Part shown: positions 7,170-14,145 of the stretch, piece after piece | Layout: every line of letters begins with the position of its first letter | Position numbering within the stretch: the stretch's first letter is position 1 | Assembly: GCA_003694905.1 (NCBI GenBank) | Contig: RFJM01000084.1 | Coordinates: forward strand, 1-16,079 | From: Caldilineae bacterium | GTDB taxonomy: Bacteria > Chloroflexota > Anaerolineae > J102 | Reading direction: 5' to 3' | Length of the DNA stretch: 16,079 nt | Translations under genes and position numbers: made by a program | The notes under the pieces: model-generated | What the model was told of the DNA's origin: nothing | What the model saw: the letters and a program-made list of their open reading frames with translations, nothing else | The model's database searches: none

Positions 7170-7198
7170 ATGATAAGGCCGGCGGCGGCCAGCGTCAA
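7170..7198 (-). promoter_or_regulatory. Sigma-70-like promoter for the UDP-xylose synthase-like gene
   Basis: On the minus strand TTGACG (7198-7193) and TATCAT (7175-7170) each match five of six consensus positions and are separated by exactly 17 bases. Predicted transcription start is near 7163, giving a leader of about 55 nt. The -35 element contains the TGA stop codon of the upstream ligase gene (7197-7195), so the end of that gene and the start of the next transcription unit share bases. Confidence 0.62.
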
Positions 7199-10100
7199 GA
7201 GGCCGCAACACCGCCGCCGGACGAGGGACGCACCGGTTCGCGCAGGATCCCCACAACAAACAGGCTGAGAATGCTCAGGTCCACCAGGAAGAGGGAGTTG
7301 TCGATGAGGCCGTGCAGCAGGCCCGCGCAGAAGCCCGCAAACAGCCCCAGATAGTAGGGCCACAAAGGCCAGGCAGTCGGCCCCGGCGCGCGGCGCGCGA
7401 TGATCCTCACCAGGCGGCGGCCGCGCAACAGGGTAACACCCAATAGCCACATGCCCGCCAGGAAACCCAGCAGGCCCAGCCGTGTGAGCAGGTCGAGGAA
7501 AAGGTTGTGGGGATGGCTGAGGAGGAGCTCCTCCCAGGCATTCGGGAGCACGTAGGTGGAGCGATAGGCATACAGGAAGTTGTCTGGACCGACGCCCAGC
7601 CAGGGATGGTCCAGCCACATCCGCCAGGCGCTTTGCCACAGCTGCAGGCGCAGAAAGGTGGTCCCGCTCGTCGTATCGAGAAGGGAGGTGAAGCGGGGGG
7701 TGTTGAGGAAGGGCACCAGACTCAGCACGGCCACCACCAGTAATACGCCCGCGGCACGACGCGCCCGCGGCTCCCACCAGGCCAGCAACAACAAGCCCGC
7801 CGGAAGGCTGATCAGCAGCAGTCCTTTGGAGAAGGTAAAGAAAGCGGCGAGCCCAACAGGCACCAGCGCTGCGAGATAAAGCCGGCGCCGGGGAGCCTGC
7901 CCAATCAGGGGTACGGCGACCAGCAGGGGCAGGATGCGCCCGAGGTAGAGGGCCAGGTTGTTGGCCGACCCGTAGAGAGCACTGACACGAGGCACACCTT
8001 CGGCTACGCCCGCAGAACCACTTACGAGCTGATAGAGGGCAATGAAGGAAGCGCCCAGTGCGCCCAATACCAGGGCATCGCTCAGGACGGGGAGAGAGAA
8101 GCGGTGGGTCTGGGGCAGGCGGGTGAGGAGCACATAGAAGAGGGTCGGCGTCAGCAGAACGGTACGAAAATCGTAGAGCGCGAACCCGAAATGCGCGGCA
8201 TTGAGGGTCGCGAACAGGCCGATCACTACCAGCGCCCCCAGGGCATAGTCCGGGTTCCAATACCAGAGGCGTGCGCTTCGGGTGGGGCTGCGGCGCGGGG
8301 CCTCGACGAGTCGCTCCAGACCGGCGTGGAAAAACCAGAGGGCCGCGGTAGTCCAAATGAGGAACTCGTGCAGGGAGAAGCCCACAGGGCCCAGGTACTT
8401 GGGGCGCAGGTAGAAGGGTAGGCTAAGCAAAGCCAGGAAAAGAGCCAGCCCGTGATGGAGTGCGAGCAGAAAAAGCAGGGGGAGCAACGTTAGCAAACTC
8501 AGCCAGGGGCCCGGTGCGAAGTAGAAGAGAACCGCCGCCACCAGAGCCAGCAGAAGTTGCACCGCCGGCGGCAGACTGCGGTAGCGCAAACTCAGTCCCT
8601 CCCACACGGCCAGCACCAATTCGAGCACGGTTCGGCCCTCGGGCGCACGTGCGACCCGGTACCAGGCCGGGATCACGGCCAGCATTGCCAGCGTCAGCAC
8701 GGCCATTAGTGGATAGAAAGGAAAGGACGAGGGCCAGGGGCGATGGTCGACCACGACACCCCGCAAGGGCCACTGTCCCCAACCGCCTTCGGCTTCTACC
8801 TTCACATGGTGGATGCCTTCTTCCAGATCCCGGGCCAGGGGCACCGTAGCAACACCGTTGTCGGTATCGAACAGCACCAGGTAGGCGCTTCCCTTTTCGT
8901 CACGCGGCAGGAGTGGCGCGGGTTGCCCGTCGATCCAGATGCGAAACAGAGCCCAATAACCCCCGCGCTGCACGGTGAGGGCGACGGCTCGACCCGCGAA
9001 GTCGAATTCCAGAACTGCACCGGAGCGGGAAGGATCGGCTGCGTCAGTACTGAGCCGCCAGGCGTCGGGGGCATAGCGGATGGCGTCTGCTGAAGGTGGA
9101 TGGGTTCCGGTACCCAGGACCGGCGAGGGGCGAAGCAGCGCTGTGAGACCGCGACCCGCGGTAGTCGGCTGTCCGTTGGGCCGGCGCAGGGCCCAACCGC
9201 TGCGGATGGCGGGATCGCCCGGATTCAGCATGTACTCAACCCAGGCCATGGGGCCGGCCCAGGGCCAGCGGCGCCGTGCCCAGTCCAGACCTCTTTCCTG
9301 ATAGGCCAGCAAACCGTTGGGTGTAACCTTGCCCCAGGGGGAACTCTTGCCGTCGGTCGCCACGGGGCTAACCCACCACCCCCAGGCAGTGATCCAGAGG
9401 GGCGTGGTACCATCGCCGTGCCTGGCCATAACCTGATGCAGCAGTTCCGGGCGGCGGAAGTTGAGTCGGTCGGGGGCCGGGGGCTGCTCGGGCGTGGCGT
9501 CGAAACCGTAGGCGGCACCGGCGGCGATGTCGAAGAACTCGGCCGCGCCCAGCCGATAGAGTTCGTCCAGAAAGTCCAGGTCGGAGAGATTGGCGCCGTC
9601 GTGGGCGGTGGTGGGTGCGAGAGCTGCCAGCATAATGGGCATGCCGGGTGCGACGGCGTGTATGCTATGCGCGGCTTCGCGCAGCAGTGCGAGATAACCG
9701 CGCGGGCTGGCCAGTCGTGCGCCCCAATGGGGTGCGATGTTGGGCTCATCCCAGATCTGGAAGGCGACGGCGTCGGCGGCATAGCGCCGCGCAGCCTCGG
9801 CGGCAAACAGGCCAAAGGTGCGCGGCTCCTGCGGGGGGGCGAGGCGGTTATCGCGGTCGGCCGGAGCCTGCGCCCAGGCCGGCGCGCCATCCAGAAGCAG
9901 GATCAGGTCCAGGTCATGCGCGCGAGCGGCAGCGATCGCGGCATCGGCCACCAGCCAGCGCCAGGTCTCGCGCTCGGGTTGGATCTCATCCCAAGGGAGC
10001 CGCAAACGGACAATGGAATAGCCGTCGTCGGCGACCGCCGCCATGCGTGCCTCGATTTCTTCGCCGGTAAGACCGGTGAGGTCCAGGTTGGCCATGAGTG

Positions 10101-10236
10101 TCCCGTGTCGCGGTACAGGACGCACGGGGTAGGAGGCCGTCTGACCGCGGAGGGCCATGAGGACTGTAACTCCCAGGGCCAAGACCAGCACCGGCAGGAG
10201 AGCGGTGTAGAGGGCAAAGCGACGCATGGCCTGCAT
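7195..10236 (-). CDS. Pseudo-glycosidase / O-antigen ligase-type membrane fusion
   Basis: 1013 aa from the ATG at 10236 (a second ATG at 10227, MRRFALYT, is equally plausible; neither has a Shine-Dalgarno). Order of parts: an N-terminal signal-anchor helix (about 7-29); a TIM-barrel resembling GH5/GH39-type glycosidases (about 45-340); a beta-sandwich, possibly carbohydrate-binding (about 385-500, with YWALFRIWIDGQPAP); then roughly a dozen transmembrane helices (about 505-1000) of the Wzy/WaaL O-antigen ligase type. The ligase part shows FTFSKG (about 800-805), GVGPDNFLYAYRS (about 881-893) and the large-loop SHPHNLFLD (H908, H910), the His-containing motif expected in this family. In the barrel the acid/base glutamate is present (E164 in WDEPN), but the nucleophile position of the usual WITE(F/W)G motif is Ala (A284 in LWITAWGW). 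Likely role: polymerising or ligating a surface polysaccharide, with the outer barrel as a glycan-binding module. Confidence 0.82.
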   Translation of the reverse strand: MQAMRRFALYTALLPVLVLALGVTVLMALRGQTASYPVRPVPRHGTLMANLDLTGLTGEEIEARMAAVADDGYSIVRLRLPWDEIQPERETWRWLVADAAIAAARAHDLDLILLLDGAPAWAQAPADRDNRLAPPQEPRTFGLFAAEAARRYAADAVAFQIWDEPNIAPHWGARLASPRGYLALLREAAHSIHAVAPGMPIMLAALAPTTAHDGANLSDLDFLDELYRLGAAEFFDIAAGAAYGFDATPEQPPAPDRLNFRRPELLHQVMARHGDGTTPLWITAWGWWVSPVATDGKSSPWGKVTPNGLLAYQERGLDWARRRWPWAGPMAWVEYMLNPGDPAIRSGWALRRPNGQPTTAGRGLTALLRPSPVLGTGTHPPSADAIRYAPDAWRLSTDAADPSRSGAVLEFDFAGRAVALTVQRGGYWALFRIWIDGQPAPLLPRDEKGSAYLVLFDTDNGVATVPLARDLEEGIHHVKVEAEGGWGQWPLRGVVVDHRPWPSSFPFYPLMAVLTLAMLAVIPAWYRVARAPEGRTVLELVLAVWEGLSLRYRSLPPAVQLLLALVAAVLFYFAPGPWLSLLTLLPLLFLLALHHGLALFLALLSLPFYLRPKYLGPVGFSLHEFLIWTTAALWFFHAGLERLVEAPRRSPTRSARLWYWNPDYALGALVVIGLFATLNAAHFGFALYDFRTVLLTPTLFYVLLTRLPQTHRFSLPVLSDALVLGALGASFIALYQLVSGSAGVAEGVPRVSALYGSANNLALYLGRILPLLVAVPLIGQAPRRRLYLAALVPVGLAAFFTFSKGLLLISLPAGLLLLAWWEPRARRAAGVLLVVAVLSLVPFLNTPRFTSLLDTTSGTTFLRLQLWQSAWRMWLDHPWLGVGPDNFLYAYRSTYVLPNAWEELLLSHPHNLFLDLLTRLGLLGFLAGMWLLGVTLLRGRRLVRIIARRAPGPTAWPLWPYYLGLFAGFCAGLLHGLIDNSLFLVDLSILSLFVVGILREPVRPSSGGGVAAS

Positions 10237-10360
10237 CGTAGCATAGCGCCGGGCGAAACGCGAAACCCATCCGGCGTCGGTGCCGGCGGGCGAAGGAAGG
10301 ACTCGCCCGCACACCCGTGCGGTCCCGGTTCCAGGCCGTATCAGGCATGCAACCCCGGCC

Positions 10361-10382
10361 GGCCCGGCTGTGTGGCCGGGCC
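10361..10382 (-). repeat. GC-rich hairpin between clpS and the ligase fusion
   Basis: GGCCCGGC (10361-10368) and GCCGGGCC (10375-10382) form a perfect 8-bp stem around a six-base loop. It lies in the 243-bp gap downstream of clpS and upstream of the fusion gene on the same strand, where a terminator would be expected. No T-run follows on either strand, so Rho-independent termination is doubtful. The rest of the gap shows no gene and no convincing promoter. Confidence 0.4.
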
Positions 10383-10479
10383 CGAGCACAGCGTCACCGG
10401 CGCCGTGCGGGTGCCGGACAAAAGCACGGAAGCACCTCCCCGCGCACGAGCGCCGACATCATGCCGCCGCGGCAGGACG

Positions 10480-10782
10480 TCACTCTTCCGGCTCGATGGT
10501 GAAGGTGAGGGGGTAGCCCTCGAGTCGGGCGGCCATATGGGCTTTCTTCACCAGTCTCTCGGCCTCGCTGCGGGGCCTGACCATGACCAAAGCCAGTCCC
10601 TTGATATGGGCAGTCCAGGTCACGTGTTCTGCGATCTCGCGCGACAGTTTGAAGACCGAGCGCAATATGTCGATGACGAAATCGAAGGGTGTGACATCGT
10701 CGTTATGAATGATGATCCGATAGCGCGGCTCGAGATCGGTTTCCCGGTCCTCGATGATCTCGGGGCTGGTAATCGTCATCAT
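10480..10782 (-). CDS. clpS: ATP-dependent Clp protease adaptor ClpS
   Basis: 100 aa. The cytosolic adaptor that hands proteins with destabilising N-terminal residues (N-end rule) to the AAA+ unfoldase of the Clp protease. The family signature is complete: N27, D28, D29, T31 and P32 in HNDDVTPFDFVIDIL form the substrate pocket, H59 in TAHIKG completes it, and ALVMV and the C-terminal PLTFTIE strand match the fold. The unstructured N-terminus of about 20 residues is normal. Two adjacent ATG codons (10782 and 10779) can start it. The first overlaps the TGA of the upstream gene as ATGA, so translation is coupled to the DHODH-like protein. No clpA or clpC partner is in the window. Confidence 0.95.
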   Translation of the reverse strand: MMTITSPEIIEDRETDLEPRYRIIIHNDDVTPFDFVIDILRSVFKLSREIAEHVTWTAHIKGLALVMVRPRSEAERLVKKAHMAARLEGYPLTFTIEPEE

Positions 10783-11636
10783 GTTTCAGGTGACAGGAGG
10801 GATGGGGGGATATCGGGCAGGAGGGCATGGGCGCGGCGGGCCAGATCGGCAGCAGCGTTGGGGTTCGTCCACAACAGGCTGCGGACGGCTACGGCTGCCG
10901 CCCCGAGTTCCAGGCAGAGGGCCATGTCGTCCAGGGTGTGGATCCCGCCGGCGGCGACGATGGGCACGTCCAGCCCCAGGGCCATCACCCCGCGCAGAGC
11001 CCGCAAGGTGAAGGGAAAGGCCACCGGTCCGCCGATAGGCGCCTGTAAGATGAGCCCTTCTTCGGTGGGATACTCGGCCGGTGGGGGAGTGCCCACGATG
11101 AGGGCGTCGGCACCGGCCACCACGCAGGCTCTGGCGAGATGCGCGGCTCGCGTGGCCGGGAGACGTACCAGAATCGGCAGGGTAGTGACCTGGCGCACGG
11201 CGGAGATGAAGGCGCTGGCCTCGCTCAGGTTCACATCTTCGGGGACAGGCAGTTCGATGCCGGCAATGTTTACCTCGCTCTCCTCCAGTCGCGCGGCCAT
11301 CCAGGCTCGCGCGCCCGGCTCGCCTCCCAGCAGGGAGAGGATCACGGGAGTGGGCAGGCGCTGCCAGGTGCCGGCCTGCTGCGCCATCACCCGACGGAAG
11401 CCGGGGTTGTGGTCGCCCGAGGCCAGCAGGAAGCCCGCGGGGATCTCGGCCAGGCGGGGTTGCGCCGTGCCGCGCTGCGGCTGCATGGTGACGCCCTGGG
11501 TGATGATGGCGCCGAAGAGCCGAGGCTGCAGGCCGGGCGGCCAACTGTCACCAAAGCCGACGGCCCCGCTGCCGGCGAGCAGCGGGGTATCAAGCCGTAG
11601 CCCTCTTTTGTTGCGGGGAGCGAGTTCGATCTCCAT
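10779..11636 (-). CDS. Dihydroorotate dehydrogenase-like protein with eroded active site
   Basis: 285 aa from the ATG at 11636. The fold signature is that of class 1 dihydroorotate dehydrogenase: LLAGSGAVGFGD (about 20-30), FGAIITQGVTMQPQRG (41-56), AEIPAGFLLASGDHNPGF (63-80) with NPG at 77-79, a VVAGADALIVGT strand (172-183), and the C-terminal FMN-phosphate loops IVAAGGIHT (226-234) and GAAAVAVRS (245-253). Catalytic parts differ. The Lys of the usual TKTVT motif is Gln (Q47), the SCPN catalytic-Cys loop is replaced by ELPVPEDVN (128-136), and the Lys of VKLTP is Arg (R158 in VRLPA). It may still bind FMN but is unlikely to oxidise dihydroorotate. The frame is open 41 codons further upstream, but that extension looks non-coding. 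Its TGA overlaps the clpS ATG. No other pyrimidine gene is nearby. Confidence 0.8.
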   Translation of the reverse strand: MEIELAPRNKRGLRLDTPLLAGSGAVGFGDSWPPGLQPRLFGAIITQGVTMQPQRGTAQPRLAEIPAGFLLASGDHNPGFRRVMAQQAGTWQRLPTPVILSLLGGEPGARAWMAARLEESEVNIAGIELPVPEDVNLSEASAFISAVRQVTTLPILVRLPATRAAHLARACVVAGADALIVGTPPPAEYPTEEGLILQAPIGGPVAFPFTLRALRGVMALGLDVPIVAAGGIHTLDDMALCLELGAAAVAVRSLLWTNPNAAADLARRAHALLPDIPPSLLSPET

Positions 11637-11789
11637 GGCGGCCGAAAAGGGAATTGCAACGGCAACCGGGCTGCTGCCGGGAAAACCGAGAATATCCAGA
11701 GAACATGGAAACGCGGATGGCTGCTCTGCGCCTGCGGTCTTGTCGGATTCTGCCGGCACGAGTCGTATTGTACGCCGTGCGGCTGCTCA

Positions 11790-11798
11790 AGTATAGCA
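11790..11798 (-). promoter_or_regulatory. Extended -10 candidate promoter for the DHODH-like/clpS unit
   Basis: The minus strand reads TGC-TATACT, an extended -10 with five of six matches in the hexamer. Transcription would start near 11783, leaving about 147 nt before the ATG at 11636. No good -35 is seen. A second -10-like hexamer, TACAAT, lies downstream at 11772-11767 and could be an alternative. Confidence 0.4.
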
Positions 11799-12185
11799 GG
11801 GGCAGCGCCCGCATGCACATTGCCGGCCGGCCTCCATCGACAACAACCCTTGAACCAGCACCTGTGCCCGCGAGCAGGCTCATGATCCGCAAGACCTGTC
11901 TCATCGGCCTGGGCCAGATGGCCAGGTGGGTATGACCGCCGAGCACTGGCAGGGTAGGGAGGAATGCGGATGGTCAACCGACCGGATGAAAAACCGCCCA
12001 TTTACCGGATTCGCAGCTACCAAAACTGGTGTATTCTAGAGTTAGAGCATTCGCCGGTCGAGGGTTCCATGCCGTAGTTCAGGTCAGGCCCAGCATCAAG
12101 AAGTTCCCCCCTTGTGGCACGGCTGCAGCGAAGGCCGCCGTCCCGAGTCAATGTTGACAGCATGACTCTGATCTACGCCCCCCAT

Positions 12186-12190
12186 GGAGG
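12186..12190 (+). promoter_or_regulatory. Shine-Dalgarno fixing the surface-protein start
   Basis: GGAGG at 12186-12190 stands eight bases before the ATG at 12199. An earlier in-frame ATG at 12184 overlaps this site and has no Shine-Dalgarno of its own, so 12199 is the better start. Confidence 0.75.
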
Positions 12191-12198
12191 TGGTGTAC

Positions 12199-13872
12199 AT
12201 GTTCAACACCCTACGAGCCCCGACCCTCTTGCGAATCCTCATCTGGCTATTCTATCTGCTGATCATTCTTGCGGCCCTGAGCCTTGCACCGGCAGGGGCA
12301 TGGGCGCAGACAACTTCTCAGCCATCTTTACAACCCCAGACCTTTTCACCCGATCAAAGCCAACCGCAAACAGGACCCCAAATCTCCGTCAGCCAGGAAA
12401 TCGTCACACCTGCCGGTCGTGACGTGTTCTACGTTGGCGAAACGGTCGTCGTACGCATCGATGTCACCAACACCGGCACGACCGAGCTCCTGCATATCCC
12501 TCTTGCCGACAACTTCGACAACACCTGTCTCAGCTACTACCCCAAGAGCGCTCAGCCCCTCGAGTCCTCCTCCAACAACAGCATCGGGCGTATCGAATGG
12601 TACTCCCTCACCTTCTCCAACGAATCCTCCTTGAAACCGGGTGAGACCTTCTCTACATGGGTGACGTTCCAGGTCACAGGCGAGAGCGCTCTGGGTTACA
12701 ATTCCGCCGTTGTCGCCGGAGCCATCGACGCCAACAATACGCCGGTGGCAACGGCGGAGTCGGAAATCCACTTCTCCTGTACGGTGCGGCCCGATCAACC
12801 CGCACTGGAGGTGAGCCAGCAGATCGTCTCGCCGGCCGGTCGCACGGAGTTCTACGTTGGCGAGAGCGTCACCTTCAGAATCGATGTAACCAATACCGGC
12901 GCCACAGACATTCTCCACCTCCCACTCATCGACGATTTCGACACCTCCTGCCTCAGTTATCCCCCCAAGAGCGCTCAGCCCCTCGAATCTTCCTCCAACA
13001 ATAACATAGGCCGCATCGAGTGGTATTCCCTCACCTTCTCCAACGACCGGCCCCTGCTACCGGGTGAGACTTTCTCCACACTCGTTACGTTCCAGGTCAC
13101 GGGCGAGAGCGCTCTGGCTTACAACTCCGCCGTCGTCGCCGGAGCCATCGACGCCAACAATACGCCGGTGGCGACGGTGGAGTCGGAAATCCGTTTCTCC
13201 TGCGTTTCGACCTCCTCAGGTGGCAGCATCAGCGGTCTTGTCTTCGTCGACCGGAACGGCGACGGTCGGCGAGAACCGGACGAAGTCCACGGCGTTCCCA
13301 ATGTTCCGGTCTTCATCACCGATCTCGCGAGTTCCACGACGTACACCGTTACCACAGATGTCTCAGGTTTCTACATGGTGGACCGGCTTGCGGCCGGAAC
13401 GTACCTCGTCGAAGCACCTCCTTCTCTGCCCAATCTCACACGGACCACAGACCCGGTCCAGGTGGTCGTGACCGAAGCGCAGGCGGCCGGCGATGTGAGC
13501 ATCGGCTACTCGGCCCCCACGGCTGCCGCGCTGGCCCGGTTCCAGGCAACCGCCAGGGACCAGGGTATCGTACTGACCTGGACCACCTCTTTCGAGCAGG
13601 ATCAGCTGGGCTATATCGTGTGGCGAGGCTTGTCGGCCGAGGGTCCCTACAAGCCCGTATCTGAGCTGATCCCGGCGGCCAATGCCATCGGCGGTGCCAC
13701 GTATAAGTGGATCGACACCACGGCCGACGTTCACGCAGACTACTGGTACCGCATCGAGAGCATACCTCGCCACGCAGGACAGGCTGCAAGCGAATTCTTC
13801 GGCCCGGTCCATGTGGAACCTGAGCCAGACCGTGGCGGTGTTCGGATCTTCCTCTCACTCCTTCTTCGCTAA
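12199..13872 (+). CDS. Secreted modular surface protein (DUF11-like x2, SdrD_B-like, FN3-like)
   Basis: 557 aa. A signal peptide (hydrophobic core about 12-28, likely cleavage after A36 in GAWA-QTT) and a Ser/Gln/Pro-rich stretch precede two near-identical DUF11-like beta-sandwich repeats (about 62-194 and 203-335). Next come an SdrD_B-like/Cna-B-type domain (about 343-437) with a calcium-loop-like DRNGDGRREPDE, and an FN3-like domain (about 445-541, with VLTWTTSFEQDQLGY and YWYRIES). The protein ends in a Pro/Glu spacer and a short RIFLSLLLR tail. Each repeat carries one Cys pair in matching positions (C110/C194 and C251/C335), consistent with disulfides outside the cell. Role: surface structure or adhesion; no enzymatic motif is seen. 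It is a single-gene unit ended by a strong terminator. Confidence 0.87.
   Translation: MFNTLRAPTLLRILIWLFYLLIILAALSLAPAGAWAQTTSQPSLQPQTFSPDQSQPQTGPQISVSQEIVTPAGRDVFYVGETVVVRIDVTNTGTTELLHIPLADNFDNTCLSYYPKSAQPLESSSNNSIGRIEWYSLTFSNESSLKPGETFSTWVTFQVTGESALGYNSAVVAGAIDANNTPVATAESEIHFSCTVRPDQPALEVSQQIVSPAGRTEFYVGESVTFRIDVTNTGATDILHLPLIDDFDTSCLSYPPKSAQPLESSSNNNIGRIEWYSLTFSNDRPLLPGETFSTLVTFQVTGESALAYNSAVVAGAIDANNTPVATVESEIRFSCVSTSSGGSISGLVFVDRNGDGRREPDEVHGVPNVPVFITDLASSTTYTVTTDVSGFYMVDRLAAGTYLVEAPPSLPNLTRTTDPVQVVVTEAQAAGDVSIGYSAPTAAALARFQATARDQGIVLTWTTSFEQDQLGYIVWRGLSAEGPYKPVSELIPAANAIGGATYKWIDTTADVHADYWYRIESIPRHAGQAASEFFGPVHVEPEPDRGGVRIFLSLLLR
12382..12780 (+). repeat. Surface-protein module, copy 1
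   Basis: Encodes a 133-residue module from ISVSQEIV to EIHFSC. By hand alignment it differs from copy 2 at about 27 positions (roughly 80% identical), with no gaps. The repeat period is 423 bp. Confidence 0.85.
12805..13203 (+). repeat. Surface-protein module, copy 2
   Basis: Encodes 133 residues from LEVSQQIV to EIRFSC, aligned without gaps to copy 1. Identity is highest in the second half, where a stretch of more than 30 bases around IDANNTPVA is unchanged at the DNA level (near 12718 and 13141), pointing to recent duplication or gene conversion. Confidence 0.85.
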
Positions 13873-13908
13873 ACCCTACCCTACCCGTCCGACCCGAACA
13901 CCGCCTTG

Positions 13909-13944
13909 AAACTCCGGTGGAGAAATCCGCCGGAGTTTCGTTTT
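13909..13944 (+). terminator. Intrinsic terminator of the surface-protein gene
   Basis: AAACTCCGGTGG (13909-13920) pairs with CCGCCGGAGTTT (13927-13938) over 12 positions with one G-U pair, around an AGAAAT loop, and CGTTTT follows. It begins 36 bp after the stop codon. It is the clearest Rho-independent terminator in the window. Confidence 0.8.
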
Positions 13945-14145
13945 GCGGAAGTTATTGGATTCTTTCTCCCGAAGAAAACCGGTGCAGAGCAGCGTGCGTC
14001 GAGCGGGCAGAAAAGAACCACCTCTCCTTATGTCCAGAACCATCGTCAGCGGTACCCTACTGCCACGCCCCCTCCCCCCTCAACCTCAATCTTAGCCCCG
14101 GCACCTCCTGCTCTCGGCCGCCACACCGTCACTGCTGCCGATCTG

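Larger units (their letters stand above)
11637..12198. other. Gene-poor divergent spacer
   Basis: About 560 bp between the DHODH-like gene (-) and the surface-protein gene (+). Open frames on both strands give compositions rich in Arg, Pro and Ala without recognisable motifs. Two tiny + frames are joined by ATGA: 11882-11935 (17 aa, beginning MIRKTCLIGLGQ) and 11932-12039 (35 aa). The first faintly resembles a nucleotide-binding start, but I cannot support either as a gene. A weak + promoter pair is possible at TTCGCA (12010-12015) and TATTCT (12032-12037), 16 bases apart. I see no tRNA-like T-arm and no riboswitch I recognise. Confidence 0.4.

Noticed and set aside
7109..8356. Open extension of the UXS reading frame upstream into the ligase gene
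   Set aside because: The extension encodes Arg/Pro-rich noise in the shadow of the ligase frame. The ATG at 7108 gives the exact Rossmann start expected for the family and has its own promoter.
9100..11796. A + strand open frame of 898 codons lying antisense to the ligase fusion, clpS and the DHODH-like gene
   Set aside because: Its translation is rich in Gly, Arg, Ala and Cys with no domain pattern, and it runs across three well-supported genes and their gaps. Long antisense frames are common in GC-rich DNA where third codon positions avoid stop codons.
12154..12159. Perfect TTGACA upstream of the surface-protein gene
   Set aside because: No -10-like hexamer occurs 15-19 bases downstream, where the sequence is GC-rich (CTACGCCCCCCA). 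The nearest partial match is only ten bases away.
12382..13203. Two long direct repeats as a possible mobile element or CRISPR-like array
   Set aside because: They are in-frame protein modules within one coding sequence, with no inverted ends, target duplications or spacers.
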